A stretch of DNA of 64,000 nucleotides from Sporolactobacillus shoreae (GCF_004684935.1 NZ_SRJD01000009.1:1-64000); one strand, 5' to 3'. Shown: positions 27,109-36,466, counted from the first letter of the stretch. The notes: generated by a model from the sequence alone, not told the origin. Numbers and translations are program-made.

Positions 27109-27434
27109 TCGTCGGTTCCCTCCAAAAATGTGTCCACAATTTCTTTAACTTCCCGCCATTCATTAACCATTTCATGCAAATAAGCCCGCCCAAGGGGAGT
27201 AATTGTGTAATATTTTCTCTTGCCGCCATGTGTCCGTTCCCCAAAATAGGAATCGATGAGCTGTTTTTTTTCAAGTCTCTGGAATACTGCATATAGTGTA
27301 GCTTCTTTAATCTCAAATTTGCCTGCTGTCCATCGGCTGATGGTTTTTGAAAGCTCATATCCATACGAATCACCTTCACGCAGCAGGCGCAGGATAATCG
27401 AATCCAGATGGCCTCTTAAAATGTCGCTGCGAAT
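27105..27434 (-). CDS. PadR-family transcriptional regulator, apparent AUU start
   Basis: Translated from 27434 the frame gives 109 residues: (I/M)RSDILRGHLDSIILRLL, then SYGYELSKTI, ATLYAVFQRLEKKQLI, and HGGKRKYYTITPLGRAYL. This is the full PadR winged-helix sequence plus C-terminal dimer helix. No ATG, GTG or TTG is available: an in-frame TAG lies 8 codons upstream of this point. An ATT sits exactly where family members begin, 7 bases after GGGGG. So either AUU is the initiation codon or the sequence carries an error. The stop overlaps the start of the HAAS-domain gene. Its promoter is covered by two operator-like repeats, suggesting autorepression. Confidence 0.8.
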   Translation of the reverse strand: MRSDILRGHLDSIILRLLREGDSYGYELSKTISRWTAGKFEIKEATLYAVFQRLEKKQLIDSYFGERTHGGKRKYYTITPLGRAYLHEMVNEWREVKEIVDTFLEGTDE

Positions 27435-27473
27435 AAAATTACCCCCGATCTTCTAAAGAATGTGTTCCTGAAA

Positions 27474-27529
27474 ATTACTCTATCTGATGAAGTAATAATA
27501 TCATTTATTACTCTACCTGTCAAAGTAAT
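27474..27529 (-). promoter_or_regulatory. Sigma-A promoter embedded in two tandem palindromic operators (PadR operon)
   Basis: On the minus strand TTGACA (27523-27518), a 17-base spacer and TATTAT (27500-27495) form a near-consensus promoter. Two 23-base sequences, at 27507-27529 and 27474-27496, share ATTACTT at one end, CAG near the centre and TAGAGTAAT at the other. ATTACT/AGTAAT is the inverted-repeat core. The first covers the -35, the second overlaps the -10. They are 33 bases apart, about three helical turns on one face. This is the expected layout of a PadR autoregulatory site. Confidence 0.8.
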
Positions 27530-27540
27530 TTTTTTAAAAG

Positions 27541-27617
27541 GGCTATGTTAAAATTATCTGTTGTTTTTCGCTCCAATCAATGGAAGGGCAAAAACAACAT
27601 TGAATTTATACATAGCC
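27541..27617. mobile_element. MITE-like terminal-inverted-repeat palindrome
   Basis: A 77-base element begins GGCTATGT and ends ACATAGCC. Its arms of about 30 bases pair imperfectly throughout (shared TGTTGTTTTT / AAAAACAACA) around a short loop that includes CTCCAATCAATGG. It has no coding capacity. It lies 12 bases upstream of the PadR -35 operator. The flanks (TAAAAG and TAAAAAAG) might be a blurred target duplication. Resemblance to insertion-sequence ends is by eye. Confidence 0.6.
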
Positions 27618-27890
27618 TAAAAAAGAGCCTCTTGCCCCTTTTGGTTGAAAAACACTCCGATGATGAATTCTTTCGGACATCGTGTGATCATACGGTCCTG
27701 GTTTCTACTTTAATAGTGAAAGAGCCTGTTTCATTTTTTTTAAGATCCTGATGTATAAGTGAGCACGGAATCACGATAGAATCTCAGGCTGAAAAAGAAT
27801 AGCCGTACAATCATCCCCTCAAAAGTAAATGAGTGAAAGGTCTGTCTCCCAGAGCCCCATTTTTGTCACAGCGATGCGCAGGCATGAGCA

Positions 27891-28301
27891 ATGACGATGA
27901 AAAAAATCTACAATGCAGCTCTGGCCTATCTTATTGCAGGTATCTACTACCGTGAAATAACAAAAGCACTCAATTTTACAGGGATCACCCAACTTTCAGT
28001 CCTTCATACCCATCTCCTGACCCTTGGCATGCTCTTTTTTCTTATTCTGATTCCGATCGAAAAAACTTTCTCACTGACCCGAAGCCGATGGTTTATAGCA
28101 TTTTTCTGGACGTATAATATTGGCGTCATCTGGACCATCGCTTTTATGGTCGTCCATGGCACATTAGCCGTTCTGAACCAGAATGTCGGTCCGGCTCTTT
28201 CAGGACTTGCCGGAATGGGGCACATCATCCTTACAGCCGGTCTGGTCCTATTCTTTATTGTTCTCAAAGGCCGGATTTTCGAAAACGAAAAACAGAGCTG
28301 A
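27891..28301 (+). CDS. DUF2871 family membrane protein
   Basis: This 136-residue protein has four hydrophobic segments and the family's recognisable features: YYREITK near residue 20, LHTHLLTLGMLFFL near residue 40, and a GPALSGLAGMGHI stretch before the last helix. Function is not known. The ribosome binding site is weak, and a second ATG two codons later is an alternative. It is a single gene convergent with ilvE and shares a terminator with it. The 270 bases upstream (27618-27890) show nothing clear. Confidence 0.75.
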   Translation: MTMKKIYNAALAYLIAGIYYREITKALNFTGITQLSVLHTHLLTLGMLFFLILIPIEKTFSLTRSRWFIAFFWTYNIGVIWTIAFMVVHGTLAVLNQNVGPALSGLAGMGHIILTAGLVLFFIVLKGRIFENEKQS

Positions 28302-28342
28302 TTTCACTTGACTGCAGCATAAGTTTTCGACTGTATATGTAA

Positions 28343-28383
28343 AAGAGCCGGATCGGCAGATTGACTGTTGATCCGGCTCTTTA
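28343..28383. terminator. Bidirectional terminator between DUF2871 gene and ilvE
   Basis: A 13-base-pair perfect stem AAAGAGCCGGATC / GATCCGGCTCTTT with a 15-base loop; A and T tracts on the two sides. Confidence 0.8.
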
Positions 28384-28406
28384 ACTTATCAAAACCTACT
28401 TAGATA

Positions 28407-29327
28407 TCATTTATCGTAAACAGGTGTGCAGGACTCCGCATATTTCGGATTCTGTCCCAGTGTCAGTCCAAAGAACAGACTTTTGATCTGCTTGCACACT
28501 TCACCTTCATGTCCGGTGCCAATCTCGCGGTGATCCACTTCGACGATCGGTGTTACTTCCATGGCAGTTCCGCTGAAGAAGACTTCATCAGCCACGTACA
28601 GTTCTGACCTCGAAATACTTCTTTCTTCAACTTCAAGACCCATTTCTTCTTTGGCGAGCTTCATCACCAGGTCCCGGGTGATGCCTTCAAGTATGTTATC
28701 GGAAGGCGGCGGAGTCACCAGTTTGCCCTTCTTGAACATAAATATGTTTTCGCCTGAGCCTTCACAGACATGATCGCCATCCGTAAGGAAGATGGCTTCA
28801 TCAAATCCGGCGCGTTTTGTCTCCAGTGCAGCAAGAGCCGAGTTCATATAAGCGGCCGTCGCTTTTGTACGTGGAGGAAGCTGGTTGTTCGAAATACGCT
28901 TCCAGGAAGTGACACCGACACTCAGTTCCGGTTTTCCGGCATATTTATTGAGCGGCTGGGTATAGATTACAACCTTGGCGTCTTTTCCGTCCAGCGTCGG
29001 TCCGATGTCCAGCGCGTCATTATAGACAATCGGCCGGACATATGTAGTCGTGCGGCAATTGTTAGCTTTCAGAAGATCGACCGTCCCCTGAATAAGTTCG
29101 TCAACCGTCAGATCAAACTCAAGATTCACTGTTTTAGCCGACTGTTTCAGCCTGTCATAGTGCTCCTTAAGCTTGAATCCGTAAAGCTGCTCATTTTCAT
29201 CATCCCAATACGCGCGGATGCCCTCGAAAACGCCCAGCCCGTAATTAAACGCTTTACTACGGACACTGATTTTTACATCGTCCTCTTTAACGATCTTTCC
29301 CTGATAAAAAACAAATGACTCTGACAT
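28407..29327 (-). CDS. ilvE: Branched-chain amino acid aminotransferase IlvE
   Basis: This 306-residue fold-type IV PLP enzyme carries out the last step of leucine, isoleucine and valine synthesis or the first of their breakdown. Seen: GLGVFEGIRAYW, the lysine in TKATAAYMNSALA, and EGSGENIFMFKKGKLVTPP for the cofactor phosphate. Length is standard. Single gene with AGGAGG upstream. No T-box leader was recognised in the roughly 200 bases before it. Confidence 0.94.
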   Translation of the reverse strand: MSESFVFYQGKIVKEDDVKISVRSKAFNYGLGVFEGIRAYWDDENEQLYGFKLKEHYDRLKQSAKTVNLEFDLTVDELIQGTVDLLKANNCRTTTYVRPIVYNDALDIGPTLDGKDAKVVIYTQPLNKYAGKPELSVGVTSWKRISNNQLPPRTKATAAYMNSALAALETKRAGFDEAIFLTDGDHVCEGSGENIFMFKKGKLVTPPPSDNILEGITRDLVMKLAKEEMGLEVEERSISRSELYVADEVFFSGTAMEVTPIVEVDHREIGTGHEGEVCKQIKSLFFGLTLGQNPKYAESCTPVYDK

Positions 29328-29536
29328 GTAAACTCCTCCTTGTTTTTGCTTCAGTCGGCAAATACCTGCGGATGACCGGGCGATCTGCCCATCGTCCCTC
29401 TATACGCATGGGTCTCTATGCAAACAGGCTCTGCCTTTTTTTGTATTCCTATCATAACATAAAAAGGCAAGCACATTTTGAAAAAAATCTAAATATTTTT
29501 CATAAACTGATTCATTAAGAAATAGTAAGCCGTCCA

Positions 29537-31420
29537 TCAAGGATTGAAGAGCCCGAACCTTTTGTCTGGCACTGCCTTCGCCAGGATAAAATCAAACGGT
29601 TTAATACTGACGGTACGGTTGAAAACGCTGAAGACGACATCAGAAAGATCATCCGAATCGGTTTCATCATTGAGATGACCCGCAACAAGTGTCTCTTCCT
29701 CGGAAGTAACATTAATGACGAGTACTGTCGGACCGGCCGTCGAACCGTACCGGATAAATCCGAACAGATTTCCTGAAGAAAATGGAAGATAATCACCCGC
29801 CTGCAAATTTGCATCTGCTCTCCGTGCCTGAATCGCTTCACGAAAAAAAGATTCTGTTTCTCTATTTTCTCGTCCCCATGGGAAAAAGCGTCGGTTATCC
29901 GGATCTTTTCCCCCGGCGACACCTGCTTCATCGCCATAATACACGCAGGGGACACCTGGGAGCGTCATCAGAAGCCAAACGGCGATTCTGAGTTTCCGCA
30001 AATCACCGGAGAGCATTGTCAGTATTCTTTCCGTATCATGAGTGCCAATATTATTCATATTGGCAAGAAAAGCGTCCGGCGGGTAATTTGATTTCATGGT
30101 CAGGCTCAGACGGACAGCCAGTCTCGCGTCAATTTTTCCATGCAGTAAATCCAGAATCATCGTCCTGAAGGGATAATTCATCACGCCATGAAGCATGCCG
30201 CCTTCCAAATAATGACGTCTTTTTCCGTAAGCCATTTTATTTGAAGCGTCTTCCCATACTTCACCAATTAAAACTTTTTTGTCACCGGCGGAACCATGCC
30301 GCTCAACCGCAGAACGGATACCCGCAATAAAATCGTCGGGCAGTTCATCGGCAACGTCCAGCCGCCAGCCGCCGATCCCTGTTTCTGTCCAAGTGTCGAC
30401 AATACTTTCTTCAGACTGATAGATAAATTTTCGATAGCGTTCATTTGTTTTGTTGACTGCGGGAAGATCACTGATATTCCACCAGCAGTCATAGCTGTCC
30501 GGAAAATGTCGGAACGAGAACCAGTCATAATACGGAGAGAATTTATCATTGAATGCTCCTCCCTCCCCATAGTGCTTAAATCGGTTAAAATAAATGCTGT
30601 CAGCGCCGACATGGTTGAAAACACCATCGAGAAGGATATGGATTCCTAACTTATCCGCTCGGGAAATTAACTTTCGGAAGGTTTTTTCGTCACCGAACAT
30701 CGGATCAATTGTTCTGAAGTCGGCAGTATTATACTTATGGTTACTGCTTGCTTCGAAAATCGGACTCAGATAAAGAACCGTTATACCAAGGTCATGAAGA
30801 TAGTGGAGTTTGTTAATGACGCCTTTCAGGTTGCCTCCATAAAAATCCCAGCGGACAATATTTCCTTCATGATCCCTAATATAATAGGGATCATCTTCTT
30901 CCGTCGCATAGATAAAAGAGTTCTTTTTCGGCTGTTCAATGATGTGATTACGGTTCCCGTTATTAAAACGGTCCACGAATATATGATAGATGACTCCGTG
31001 GCAGTACCAGTCTGGAGCCGGATCACGAAATCCGTAACCCGTTAGCTGATACTGTCGGATTTTTGACGGATCATTGTACAAGAACCCCCTGCCTCCGTAG
31101 TCATCCTCAGCTCTGCCATAATAAACTGTATGAGTAACGCCACGATCATCCTTAAATTCAATTCTGAAATGATAAAAGTACAGCCCTGCAGGTTCAGAGG
31201 TTGAAAATTTATTCTTATAGATATGTGGATTGTCGCTGCTTCTGAACATTTCCTGTTCTCTTGATGGCTCACCGTCTTTGTGTGCGACAAGCATGACGTG
31301 CAAAGTATTTTTATAGTTAACTTCAATTGAGAAATAAACGCTCTGTCCGCACTGGACGGCACCGAAGGGACGTCTGAATTTCTGAGACCACGAATTAAAA
31401 TAAACCGGTGACGCTTCCAT
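29537..31420 (-). CDS. GH13 alpha-amylase/neopullulanase-like enzyme of the glycogen operon
   Basis: The 627-residue glycosidase has an N-terminal beta-sandwich starch-binding-like domain (about 1-125) and then a GH13 barrel. The barrel motifs are DGVFNHVG (region I), GGWRLDVADE (nucleophile Asp), LIGEVWED (acid/base Glu) and NNIGTHDTE (transition-state Asp). Region V reads DLPAVN, close to MPKLN of neopullulanases and cyclomaltodextrinases. No signal peptide, so it works on internal glycogen or maltodextrin. It follows glgP by 84 bases; lactic acid bacteria likewise end their glg operon with an amylase/pullulanase gene. Confidence 0.88.
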   Translation of the reverse strand: MEASPVYFNSWSQKFRRPFGAVQCGQSVYFSIEVNYKNTLHVMLVAHKDGEPSREQEMFRSSDNPHIYKNKFSTSEPAGLYFYHFRIEFKDDRGVTHTVYYGRAEDDYGGRGFLYNDPSKIRQYQLTGYGFRDPAPDWYCHGVIYHIFVDRFNNGNRNHIIEQPKKNSFIYATEEDDPYYIRDHEGNIVRWDFYGGNLKGVINKLHYLHDLGITVLYLSPIFEASSNHKYNTADFRTIDPMFGDEKTFRKLISRADKLGIHILLDGVFNHVGADSIYFNRFKHYGEGGAFNDKFSPYYDWFSFRHFPDSYDCWWNISDLPAVNKTNERYRKFIYQSEESIVDTWTETGIGGWRLDVADELPDDFIAGIRSAVERHGSAGDKKVLIGEVWEDASNKMAYGKRRHYLEGGMLHGVMNYPFRTMILDLLHGKIDARLAVRLSLTMKSNYPPDAFLANMNNIGTHDTERILTMLSGDLRKLRIAVWLLMTLPGVPCVYYGDEAGVAGGKDPDNRRFFPWGRENRETESFFREAIQARRADANLQAGDYLPFSSGNLFGFIRYGSTAGPTVLVINVTSEEETLVAGHLNDETDSDDLSDVVFSVFNRTVSIKPFDFILAKAVPDKRFGLFNP

Positions 31421-31504
31421 ATTCTAAACCTTCTTCCCGGTAAAAAAATGAACATGAATTATTAAGAGACCGCAACAAATCGAGGCACCTGACAGAAAAT
31501 TTTT

Positions 31505-33895
31505 TCAGACATCCCATATATCGTTCGCATATTGACGTACCGTATAATCCGATGAAAAAACACCAGCGCCTGCAATATTAATCAGGGCCATTCTTTGCCA
31601 TTTAATCTGATCGCGGTACAGATGATCAATTTTTTTCTGAGCCTCAACATAGGCCTCAAAGTCTCTCAAAACAAAATATTCATCGCCATATTTCACCAGA
31701 GAGTCAAAAATATCCCAACCTTCTGCTTCAGCTCCTTGGATTGTCCCATCTGTCAGCGTATCAAGCACGCGCTTCAGTATGGGATTATTCTCATAATAGC
31801 TCACGGCATGGTATGATCCGTCGTGGTAGTATTGATACACTTCTTTTTCCGTCAATCCAAAAATAATAATGTTTTCAGATCCCACGCGCTCGCGGATTTC
31901 CACATTGGCTCCGTCGAGAGTGGCAAGCGTTACCGCACCATTCAGCATTAGTTTCATGTTGCTTGTCCCTGATGCCTCTTTGGAAGCCAATGAAATCTGC
32001 TCACTGACATCCGCAGCCGGAATAATCCTTTCAGCAAGAGATACACCATAGTTCTCCACAAAAACGATTTTAATTTTGCCCTGGATTTCTTGATCATTGT
32101 TGATAAGAGTCGCGACGGAATTGATCAGTTTTATTATTTCTTTCGCATACGTATAACTGGGTGCCGCCTTTGCTCCGAATATAAAAACTCTCGGATAAAT
32201 ATCCGCTGTGGGATCATCCTTTAAATTCAGATAAAGCCTGATAATATTCAGCAGATTCAGCAGCTGCCTTTTATATGCGTGAAGCCTTTTGATCTGTACG
32301 TCGAATATTGCGTCCGGATTAATTTCAATGCCCATTGTTTTGAAAACGTAGTCAGCAAAACGTGCTTTATTTTCACGTTTGATCGCACCCAATTTGAGTA
32401 GCGTCGTTTCATCGTTGCGGAAAGCTTTCAGCATTTTAAGTTCGGTCGGCGTAGCCTCCCAGTCATTCCCGATTTTGTCGCAGATCATGTTGCTCAGTGG
32501 TTCATTGGCGAGCATCAGCCATCTCCTCTGAGTAATTCCATTCGTTTTATTATTGAATCGCGACGGAAAGATAATGAAAAAGTCATGAAGCACCTTTTCT
32601 TTCAGGATCGCTGTATGCAACTTGGCAACTCCATTAATGCTATGACTGCCAATGATAGCCAGATGCGCCATTTTGACATGTCCGCCCTCAATGATCCGCG
32701 TCCGCTCAACAATCTCTTTTTCAAACAATGTACTCATTTTTAGCACATAGCGTCTGTCAATCTCTTGAATGATTTGATAGATTCGAGGCAAAAGTGTGCT
32801 GATCATTTCAATTGGCCATTTCTCAAGAGCTTCAGACATGATCGTGTGATTTGTATAACTCATCACATTAACTGTCACATTCCAGGCATGTTCCCAGTCC
32901 ATCTTTTCGTCATCAAGAAGAAGGCGCATCAGTTCCGGAACGCAGAGCGCCGGATGTGTATCATTGATATGCATCGCCACTTTTTCCGCCAGGTGAGTCA
33001 TATCCAGATTCATTTTCCGATAATGGCGCACAATACTTTGCACGCCTGCGGAAACAAAAAAGTATTCTTGTTTCAACCGCAGCAGCCTTCCATCATAATT
33101 TGAATCATCGGGATACAGCACCTCGGAAATCGTTTCAATCCGATCCCGCTGCTGAATGTAAGACCAGTAATCACTGCTTTCGTCTTGAGGAGGCATTTCG
33201 GCAGACCAGAGCCTCAATGTATTTACCGTTTCGTTTTTGAATCCGATAATAGGGGTGTCATAGGGAACCGCCAGTACCCGCTGATCATGTTCGTAATGGG
33301 GGATCAGATAACCGCTCTTTGTCTTTTCCATCCAAACATGGCCATAAAAGCTAACCGTCACAGCCATGTTTAATCTTCTTGTTTCCCATACATTGCCGTT
33401 TTGAAGCCAATTTTCAGGTAGCTCAACCTGATAACCATTGACAAACTTTTGTTTAAATAATCCGTACTTGAACCGGATTCCGTTCCCATGCCCGGGAATC
33501 TCGCATGTGGCAATCGAATCAATAAAACAAGCGGCTAACCGACCAAGCCCGCCATTGCCGAGGCCAGGGTCTGGCTCAACCTGCTCCAATACCGAGAGAT
33601 CAATACCTAACTCTTTTAGTCCCGTACGAACCGTATCCAGAATATCCAGATTCAGAAGATTGCTTTTTAGCATTCTTCCGAGTAAAAATTCCATTGAGAA
33701 ATAGTAGGCCTGCTTTTTCTTTTTATCCAAGTAGTGCTGATTTGTTTTATTCCATTTTTTCGAGCAATAGGATCTCACAAGATTGCCCAGTGCCGCGTAT
33801 TGTTCTGTTACCGCTGATTGCGCAACATCCATAGAATAAAGCTCTGTCAGCATCCGTTTGAAATCATCCTTGAATTTCCGCTTTGACAGTTCCAT
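31505..33895 (-). CDS. glgP: Glycogen phosphorylase GlgP
   Basis: It releases glucose-1-phosphate from glycogen ends. About 796 residues, GT35. The PLP lysine lies in EASGTSNMKLMLNGA, and GNGGLGRLAACF and KRLHAYKRQLLN are canonical. The ATG at 33895 (MELSKRKFKDDF) is chosen over an in-frame start 24 codons earlier, because the earlier one would translate through a terminator-like hairpin (33921-33948). AAAGGA is upstream at a rather long distance. It lies between glgD and the amylase gene. Confidence 0.93.
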   Translation of the reverse strand: MELSKRKFKDDFKRMLTELYSMDVAQSAVTEQYAALGNLVRSYCSKKWNKTNQHYLDKKKKQAYYFSMEFLLGRMLKSNLLNLDILDTVRTGLKELGIDLSVLEQVEPDPGLGNGGLGRLAACFIDSIATCEIPGHGNGIRFKYGLFKQKFVNGYQVELPENWLQNGNVWETRRLNMAVTVSFYGHVWMEKTKSGYLIPHYEHDQRVLAVPYDTPIIGFKNETVNTLRLWSAEMPPQDESSDYWSYIQQRDRIETISEVLYPDDSNYDGRLLRLKQEYFFVSAGVQSIVRHYRKMNLDMTHLAEKVAMHINDTHPALCVPELMRLLLDDEKMDWEHAWNVTVNVMSYTNHTIMSEALEKWPIEMISTLLPRIYQIIQEIDRRYVLKMSTLFEKEIVERTRIIEGGHVKMAHLAIIGSHSINGVAKLHTAILKEKVLHDFFIIFPSRFNNKTNGITQRRWLMLANEPLSNMICDKIGNDWEATPTELKMLKAFRNDETTLLKLGAIKRENKARFADYVFKTMGIEINPDAIFDVQIKRLHAYKRQLLNLLNIIRLYLNLKDDPTADIYPRVFIFGAKAAPSYTYAKEIIKLINSVATLINNDQEIQGKIKIVFVENYGVSLAERIIPAADVSEQISLASKEASGTSNMKLMLNGAVTLATLDGANVEIRERVGSENIIIFGLTEKEVYQYYHDGSYHAVSYYENNPILKRVLDTLTDGTIQGAEAEGWDIFDSLVKYGDEYFVLRDFEAYVEAQKKIDHLYRDQIKWQRMALINIAGAGVFSSDYTVRQYANDIWDV

Positions 33896-33915
33896 GCCCG
33901 CACCGTCCTTTATAA

Positions 33916-33948
33916 TAAAATGCCCGGCACAGCCTAGCCAGCCGGGCA
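33916..33948 (-). terminator. Intercistronic hairpin between glgD and glgP
   Basis: Perfect 8-base-pair stem TGCCCGGC / GCCGGGCA with a 12-base loop, followed on the minus strand by TTTTATTATA. It may attenuate read-through from glgBACD or stabilise a processed glgP message. Confidence 0.65.
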
Positions 33949-34060
33949 GATTGCTGCCTTGATTCATTCGTCATGCAGGAACACATCTGTGAACAAAATT
34001 CAGGTTTGCCAAAATTCACAGGATTAAACCATTGAATGGATTGATGGCCGATTGGCTGCC

Positions 34061-35296
34061 TTATGGAAACAACGTAGGGTGATAATCTGTTTTCTCGTCA
34101 ATTCGATCAGAAGTATCCTCCACTATGGGCAGTCCCGTATTTTCCTCGAGGATTCGGCTGATCACTGAATTTTTCTCAATAACAATCGGTTTATCTTTCG
34201 TTCCGATCAGCTTTGTATTGGCTTCAATCCTGACCTGTTTATCAAGAATGACATAATGCAGTTCGGCCCCGCTGCCAACATAGCTGCCCTGCATCACAAG
34301 GGAGCTGTCCACAGTCGCATTTTTTTCCACTGTCACATTCCTGAATATAACGGAATGGTTGACCTCTCCTTTGATCACGCAGCCATTGGCAACCAACGAA
34401 TCCCTGACATCGGATGTGTCAGAATAATAGGTTGGCGCTTCATTTTTTACCTTCGTATGGATCGGCTGACTGCCTTTCAACAGAGCTGTCATATTCGCCT
34501 CCTGCAGCATATCCATATTGGCATCATAGTAATTTTTGACCGAATTGATATTTTTTAAGTATCCCGTATATTCGAAACCATTCGTCGGCAAATTGACGAT
34601 GGCCTGGTGCAGCACATCGTTTAGATTGCAATGCTCATTTTCTGCGACGACATTGCGGATCATTTTCATCAGCAACGTGCTCTTTAATAAATATATTTCC
34701 ATGTTAATCAGGGCTTTATCTTCCGAGTGGCGCAGCGTACACGATCTCAGCCCCTGAACCAGTCCGTCTTCACCAATGGTCATACAGGACATTTCTTGAT
34801 CACTTTCAGTCAGCTGATCCATTGTTTTGTAAACAACCGTAATATCGGCACCCTGCTCGATATGGTTGCGCAGCACAGCCTGAACATCAATGTTGCAGAG
34901 CATTTTTGTCCCCATCACCACCGCATATTCAGCACCTGATTTTTCGATAAACTCCATGTTCTTGAAGTAATTATAGATGTCTCCGTCCATCAGTCTTCTC
35001 TGCCCGTTTCCAGGATCACTGGTAATTGAAGAGAAAAAGAACAGTCCGCCGTGAATACTATCCATTCCCCATTCCTTGCCGCTACGGACATGATCGTAAA
35101 TTGAACGGAGACTGTCATTTAGGAACACGCCAATCGTTTCCACGCCCGCGGTGGTCAGATCGGACATAGGAAAATCAATCAGACGGTATCGGCTGCAGAA
35201 AGGAAGGCTGGCAATAGGACGCGAAAGGGTCAGTGGATATAAAGCCTGACGGTGCTCCGTCAGATTCAGAATACCGCAGATTTTATTCTTCCTCAT
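34061..35296 (-). CDS. glgD: GlgD, regulatory/partner subunit of glucose-1-phosphate adenylyltransferase
   Basis: This 411-residue GlgC homologue has an N-terminal nucleotidyltransferase-like domain lacking the G-x-GxRL loop: it reads [14 protein letters not shown] where GlgC has [13 protein letters not shown]. The C-terminal half is a left-handed beta-helix. As in other Firmicutes it should pair with GlgC to raise its activity. Start overlaps the glgC stop by 14 bases. Confidence 0.92.
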   Translation of the reverse strand: MRKNKICGILNLTEHRQALYPLTLSRPIASLPFCSRYRLIDFPMSDLTTAGVETIGVFLNDSLRSIYDHVRSGKEWGMDSIHGGLFFFSSITSDPGNGQRRLMDGDIYNYFKNMEFIEKSGAEYAVVMGTKMLCNIDVQAVLRNHIEQGADITVVYKTMDQLTESDQEMSCMTIGEDGLVQGLRSCTLRHSEDKALINMEIYLLKSTLLMKMIRNVVAENEHCNLNDVLHQAIVNLPTNGFEYTGYLKNINSVKNYYDANMDMLQEANMTALLKGSQPIHTKVKNEAPTYYSDTSDVRDSLVANGCVIKGEVNHSVIFRNVTVEKNATVDSSLVMQGSYVGSGAELHYVILDKQVRIEANTKLIGTKDKPIVIEKNSVISRILEENTGLPIVEDTSDRIDEKTDYHPTLFP

Positions 35297-36428
35297 CAGT
35301 TAGCCCCCCCACTACTTCGTTATAACCCACTACTTCGATCTCTTGATCACCGATAACCTGTGCGTTATCAGCGAATACCGCATGTTCTCCGACAATCGCA
35401 TGTTCAATGGTCACATTTTTGCCAATGACCGTGTTTGACATAATAATTGAATCTTTGACCTTGCTATTCGCTCCGATTTTTACATTCTGCGAGATAATGG
35501 AATGTTCCACTTCACCAGCTACATAACACCCATCAACGACCAGCGATTCTCTCACTTTTGCGGCCCCGGTCAGGTAATGGGGCGGCGCAACCGGATTCTT
35601 TGAATAGATTCGCCAGGATCTGTCACGAATGTTCAGCTCGTGGTTCGGATCGATGAATGCCATATTTGCTTCCCAAAGGCTTCGGATTGTTCCTACATCC
35701 TTCCAGTACCCGTCAAACGCATAGGCAAACACATTCTCTCCATTTGCAAGAAAAGAGGGGATCACATTTTTGCCGAAGTCATCCATGTTCTGCCCTGTGG
35801 CGTGACTCTCAGTCAGGTATCGGCGCAGTACTTCCCAATTGAAAATGTAGATGCCCATGGAAGCGAGGTTGCTTTTCGGCTCTGACGGTTTCTCTTCAAA
35901 GTCAATGATTCTGTCCGTGTTATCCGTATTCATGATTCCAAACCGTGATGCTTCCTCGAAAGGTACCCGAATTACAGCCACAGTCGCTGTTGCTTTTTTC
36001 CGTTTATGGAAATCCAGCATGTGCTCGTAATCCATTTTGTAAATGTGATCGCCTGACAGTATTAGCAGATAGGTGGGATGATGACTGTCTATATAGCTGA
36101 TATTCTGGTAAATCGCATGCGCCGTTCCCTCAAACCATTTTTCACCGTCAAGGCTCGAATGTGGCTGAAGAATCGTAACTCCGCCCTCCTTGTTGTCCAG
36201 TCCCCAATGCGAGCCGTTTCCTATATGGCTGTTCAGCTCTAAAGGTTGGTATTGGGTAACAACACCAACTGTCTTGATTCCAGAGTTTGAACAGTTACTC
36301 AGTGAAAAATCAATAATACGGTATTTCCCACCAAACGGTACTGCAGGTTTGGCAATAGTCCTCGTCAGTTTACCAAGCCTTGATCCCTGTCCGCCCGCCA
36401 AAATCATCGCTATAACTTCATCATTCAT
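35283..36428 (-). CDS. glgC: Glucose-1-phosphate adenylyltransferase GlgC
   Basis: It makes ADP-glucose, the committed step of glycogen synthesis. The catalytic loop [29 protein letters not shown] and the downstream LEEKP-type EEKPSEPKS stretch are present, with a C-terminal beta-helix. The ATG at 36428 ([13 protein letters not shown]) fits the family length of about 380; a GTG 14 codons earlier touches the Shine-Dalgarno. A short leader ORF with the strong AGGAGGTGA site ends exactly on this ATG. A minus-strand TATAAT at 36697-36702 suggests a promoter between glgA and glgC, and a cre box follows. Confidence 0.92.
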   Translation of the reverse strand: MNDEVIAMILAGGQGSRLGKLTRTIAKPAVPFGGKYRIIDFSLSNCSNSGIKTVGVVTQYQPLELNSHIGNGSHWGLDNKEGGVTILQPHSSLDGEKWFEGTAHAIYQNISYIDSHHPTYLLILSGDHIYKMDYEHMLDFHKRKKATATVAVIRVPFEEASRFGIMNTDNTDRIIDFEEKPSEPKSNLASMGIYIFNWEVLRRYLTESHATGQNMDDFGKNVIPSFLANGENVFAYAFDGYWKDVGTIRSLWEANMAFIDPNHELNIRDRSWRIYSKNPVAPPHYLTGAAKVRESLVVDGCYVAGEVEHSIISQNVKIGANSKVKDSIIMSNTVIGKNVTIEHAIVGEHAVFADNAQVIGDQEIEVVGYNEVVGGLTDEEE

Positions 36429-36466
36429 CGTTTCTGGAAAAAGGTTGAGTGACGGCCTCTTTCCAT
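36425..36466 (-). CDS. Putative 13-codon leader peptide coupled to glgC
   Basis: An ATG at 36466 is placed directly behind AGGAGGTGA. It opens a 13-residue frame ([13 protein letters not shown]) whose TGA overlaps the glgC ATG as ATGA. The strong ribosome binding site of this region serves this frame better than glgC itself, which has no Shine-Dalgarno of its own at 36428. Translation of the leader would then feed ribosomes to glgC. No attenuator codon run is seen. Confidence 0.4.
   Translation of the reverse strand: MERGRHSTFFQKR

Noticed and set aside
27071-27379. Minus-strand 102-codon frame over the PadR region
   Set aside because: It is in a different frame from the clearly conserved PadR protein (27105-27434).
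27545-27751. Plus-strand 68-codon frame
   Set aside because: It covers the MITE-like palindrome and has no ribosome site; explained by the repeat.
29328-29536. T-box leader before ilvE
   Set aside because: No T-box sequence or antiterminator/terminator pair could be found in the available upstream region.
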